Assembly (NCBI GenBank): GCA_029010655.1
Contig: JAQXKW010000055.1
Span: forward strand, 1-7,883
Direction of reading: 5' to 3'
Length of the DNA: 7,883 nt
Origin: Clostridia bacterium
Lineage (GTDB): Bacteria; Bacillota; Clostridia; Oscillospirales; CAG-272
The notes below the pieces were generated by a model, which saw nothing but the letters and a program-made list of their open reading frames with translations, did no database searches and was not told where the DNA came from. A program made the position numbers and the translations under genes. Positions 5,805 to 7,883 of this stretch are shown one piece after another. Positions within the stretch are counted from its first letter, which is position 1. Each line of letters opens with the position of its first letter.

Positions 5805-6818
5805 ATGAGTAAATTTATCGGAATAGACCTGGGTACCGCAAATACCATCGTTTATGTTCGGGGAAAAGGCATTGTTCTCCGTGAGCCCTCGGTGGTTGCC
5901 GTGGAGCAGAGATCCAAAAAGGTTGTTGCGGTGGGTAACGACGCAAAGCTGATGCTGGGAAAAACGCCCGGCTCCATTACCGCCATGCGCCCCTTGAAGG
6001 ACGGAGTTATCGCCGAATTCGACTTTACCTCCGCCATGCTCCGTGACTTTTTCAAAAAAGCCTCCGGCTCTGCGATTTTCTCAAGACCCAAGGTTATCGT
6101 CTGCGTTCCCTACGGCGTTACCGAGGTTGAAAAGCGTGCCGTTGAGGACGTTACCCTTGAGGCGGGCGCACAGTCCGTTGCGCTGATAGAAGAGCCTATT
6201 GCGGCGGCTATCGGAAGCGGACTGAAGGTTGAGGACGCACGGGGCAGTATGATAGTTGACATCGGCGGCGGCACAACGGAGGTTGCGGTTACCTCTCTGG
6301 GCGGCATTGTTCTTTCAACCTCCCTGAGAATTGCCGGCGACGAGATTGACTCCGCTATCGTTGCATATATGAAAAAGAAATATAATATCCTTATCGGCGA
6401 GGTTACGGCGGAAATGCTGAAAAAGAAAATCGGCAGCGTTCACCCCGGAATCGACCGTGGGGTTATGGAGGTTCGGGGCAGAAACCTGCTTAACGGGCTT
6501 CCCGCAATTATTACGGTTACCTCCGCCGACATCAGGGAGGCTATGCACGAGCAGGTTGTGCATATTATCGAAGCTATAAGAACCACTCTTGAAAACACTC
6601 CCCCCGAGCTTTCCAGCGACATTTACGACAACGGTATTATGCTTGCGGGAGGCGGCGCGCTGCTGGGCGGTCTTGACGCTCTCGTCACCCATGTTACGGG
6701 TATCCGTGCCTCGGTGGCAAAGGCTCCCCTTGACGCCGTAGCCGTAGGTATCGGTCACGTGCTTGAAAGCACGGGAGACGCCACCGATATAGTTCAGTAC
6801 AGAAACACACGCCGGTAA
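5805..6818 (+). CDS. mreB: rod shape-determining protein MreB (bacterial actin)
   Basis: Actin-like ATPase forming short membrane-associated filaments that guide the elongation machinery (RodA, PBP2, MreC, MreD) along the side wall. Its 337 residues are full length. The actin-fold nucleotide motifs are intact: phosphate-1 G6-I-D-L-G-T-A-N-T, phosphate-2 V151-D-I-G-G-G-T-T-E-V, the E129-E-P-I-A-A-A-I-G connector with its catalytic-loop glutamate, and the adenosine motif L280-A-G-G-G-A-L-L-G-G-L. The ATG has an AAAGGA site (5791-5796) eight bases upstream, overlapping the maf stop. Clostridia often carry several MreB paralogues; followed directly by mreC, this one is the canonical MreB rather than Mbl or MreBH. 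Confidence 0.97.
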   Translation: MSKFIGIDLGTANTIVYVRGKGIVLREPSVVAVEQRSKKVVAVGNDAKLMLGKTPGSITAMRPLKDGVIAEFDFTSAMLRDFFKKASGSAIFSRPKVIVCVPYGVTEVEKRAVEDVTLEAGAQSVALIEEPIAAAIGSGLKVEDARGSMIVDIGGGTTEVAVTSLGGIVLSTSLRIAGDEIDSAIVAYMKKKYNILIGEVTAEMLKKKIGSVHPGIDRGVMEVRGRNLLNGLPAIITVTSADIREAMHEQVVHIIEAIRTTLENTPPELSSDIYDNGIMLAGGGALLGGLDALVTHVTGIRASVAKAPLDAVAVGIGHVLESTGDATDIVQYRNTRR

Positions 6819-6849
6819 TTTTTAGGCAAAAAAGGCAAATACTACTTTG

Positions 6850-6856
6850 AAAGGAG
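6850..6856 (+). promoter_or_regulatory. strong ribosome binding site fixing the mreC GTG start
   Basis: AAAGGAG lies seven bases before the GTG at 6864-6866. The resulting N-terminus, MRDFFKSRFF followed by a membrane helix, is typical of MreC, so the GTG start is well supported. Confidence 0.75.
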
Positions 6857-6863
6857 AACGGCT

Positions 6864-7703
6864 GTGCGGGATTTTTTCAAATCGAGATTTTTTACGGTTA
6901 TAGTTGTAATAACCCTCATTATGGTTATCGTTCCCTCCGTGTTCGGGGTAATGGGCATAGGCCGTTATCTCAGAGACGGCGTAAATATCCTCCTCACCCC
7001 CTTCCAAAAGCTATTCACCTATGTTACGGATGCGGCGGACGGCTTTGTTTCCTATTTTACGGAATTTGACCGCATTGTGGAGGAAAACGAAAAGCTGAAG
7101 GAGCAGAACGCACAGCTCCGTGATAAAATCAGCGCGGCGGAGGAAGCCGAGCAAATGAACGACTGGCTTTTCTCATATCTGGAGCTGAAGCGTGAACACA
7201 CGGATTATTCCTTTCAGGACGCAAGCGTTACCGGCCGTGAAAGCAGTAATTACATGACCGTTTTTACCCTTGACAAGGGCTCGTCCCAGGGAATTGCCGA
7301 AAATATGCCCGTTGTGACCCCGGACGGTATTGTGGGGTATGTCAGCGAGGTGGGCACGGACTGGTGCCGTGCCGTAACGCTTCTGCAAAGCGGCGGCGCC
7401 GCAGGCGCATACGTGGAGCGAAGCGGCGAAATCGGCGTTGTGGAGGGAGACTACACCCTCTCCCGTGACGGACTTTGTAAAATGGAATATATGGCGGCGG
7501 ACGCCGATATTAAGGTGGGGGACAGAATTCTGTCCTCGGGACTTGGAAGCGTGTACCCAAGAGGGCTGGTTATAGGCTATGTGGAATCGGTTGAACCCGA
7601 CGCCGCAAGCAGGGGTCTTTCCGTGACCGTGCGCCCCTCTGCCGACCTTACCGATATTTCAAAGCTTATGATAATTACGAAATATGACTCCTACACCGAA
7701 TAA
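6864..7703 (+). CDS. mreC: rod shape-determining protein MreC
   Basis: Single-pass membrane scaffold of the elongasome: it links cytoplasmic MreB through MreD to PBP2/RodA outside and is thought to activate peptidoglycan synthesis. In order, the 279 residues show a short basic cytoplasmic N-terminus (1-9), a transmembrane helix (about 10-30), an amphipathic segment, a coiled coil (about 68-98, E-E-N-E-K-L-K-E-Q-N-A-Q-L) for dimerisation, and the extracellular two-barrel MreC core (about 115-272). The core includes the family-typical D137-K-G-S-S-Q-G-I, V151-T-P-D-G-I-V-G-Y-V, and S224-S-G-L-G-S-V-Y-P-R-G-L-V-I-G-Y-V. Start is GTG with AAAGGAG upstream. It ends in three TAA codons in a row (TAATAATAA), and the next gene starts 20 bases inside it. 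Confidence 0.95.
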   Translation: MRDFFKSRFFTVIVVITLIMVIVPSVFGVMGIGRYLRDGVNILLTPFQKLFTYVTDAADGFVSYFTEFDRIVEENEKLKEQNAQLRDKISAAEEAEQMNDWLFSYLELKREHTDYSFQDASVTGRESSNYMTVFTLDKGSSQGIAENMPVVTPDGIVGYVSEVGTDWCRAVTLLQSGGAAGAYVERSGEIGVVEGDYTLSRDGLCKMEYMAADADIKVGDRILSSGLGSVYPRGLVIGYVESVEPDAASRGLSVTVRPSADLTDISKLMIITKYDSYTE

Positions 7704-7883
7704 TAATAAGAATAAAAAGCCGAAAGCACCGCAAAACGGCGGCGGCAAAAGAGAAATTTCCCTGTGGGAGGCAGTTCGCCTTGAGCTGAAGGACAGAATA
7801 CGAAGCCTCAGCCTGGGGTTCTCCATAGACCTTGAGGACCTTATCAGGGGAATTATCTGCGGCGTGCTTATAGTAATAAACGC
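7684..7883 (+). CDS. membrane protein N-terminal fragment, possibly MreD (cut by window edge)
   Basis: Sixty-six complete codons with no stop up to the window end. The ATG lies inside the mreC 3' end (20-base overlap). It is the only early start in frame: an in-frame stop precedes it at 7672, and no other start occurs before GTG at 7864. No Shine-Dalgarno sequence precedes it, so translation probably depends on mreC. The protein opens with a hydrophilic lysine/asparagine/proline/glycine stretch (about 1-25), then a charged, probably helical segment (E28-I-S-L-W-E-A-V-R-L-E-L-K-D-R-I-R, roughly), then I-I-C-G-V-L-I-V-I-N, which looks like the start of a membrane helix. Position right after mreC points to mreD. 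However, MreD usually begins almost directly with a membrane helix, so this would be an extended version. A penicillin-binding protein 2 or unrelated membrane protein remains possible. Confidence 0.6.
   Translation, partial: MTPTPNNNKNKKPKAPQNGGGKREISLWEAVRLELKDRIRSLSLGFSIDLEDLIRGIICGVLIVIN

Noticed and set aside
6819..6863. Possible terminator or promoter in the mreB-mreC gap
   Set aside because: The 45 bases have no inverted repeat and no -10/-35 pair; only the mreC ribosome binding site is supported.

Overview
The window reads as an ordinary chromosomal housekeeping segment of a low- to mid-GC Gram-positive bacterium, most likely class Clostridia (Oscillospirales/Ruminococcaceae-like). 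This placement is inferred from the Clostridia-style protein sequences (family I pyrophosphatase, the dUTPase variant, ZapA) and from the gene order zapA - U32 protein - dut - maf - mreB - mreC. No mobile element, phage gene, CRISPR array, tRNA or rRNA is visible, and I found no undescribed defence or biosynthetic system.

Layout. Two operons diverge from a 300-base control region (1830-2129). The left operon runs on the minus strand: a PLP-dependent class I/II aminotransferase, a soluble inorganic pyrophosphatase (ppa) and the first 23 codons of the ribosome-assembly GTPase obg, cut by the window edge. Its genes are tightly coupled: the aminotransferase stop overlaps the ppa frame, and the ppa stop overlaps the obg ribosome binding site. 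Its promoter is close to consensus (TTGAAA, 17 bp, TATAAT).

The right operon runs on the plus strand: zapA (Z-ring accessory protein), a 661-residue U32/DUF3656 protein of the RlhA type (probable rRNA hydroxylation factor), dut (dUTPase), maf (nucleotide pyrophosphatase), mreB (actin-like rod-shape protein), mreC (rod-complex scaffold) and the start of a membrane protein in the usual mreD position, cut by the right edge. Spacing is 4 nt, then a 4-nt overlap, 78 nt, 12 nt, 45 nt and a 20-nt overlap.

Function. The right operon joins cell division (ZapA) and cell elongation (MreB, MreC) with two nucleotide-pool cleaners (Dut, Maf) and a ribosome-modification enzyme. Dut and Maf release pyrophosphate, which the divergently encoded Ppa can hydrolyse. 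The points most worth checking are a perfect hairpin with a short T-run at the 3' end of maf, just before mreB; a ZapA with a long disordered tail ending in an amphipathic helix; a second cysteine cluster in the U32 protein; and the charged N-terminal extension of the truncated last gene.
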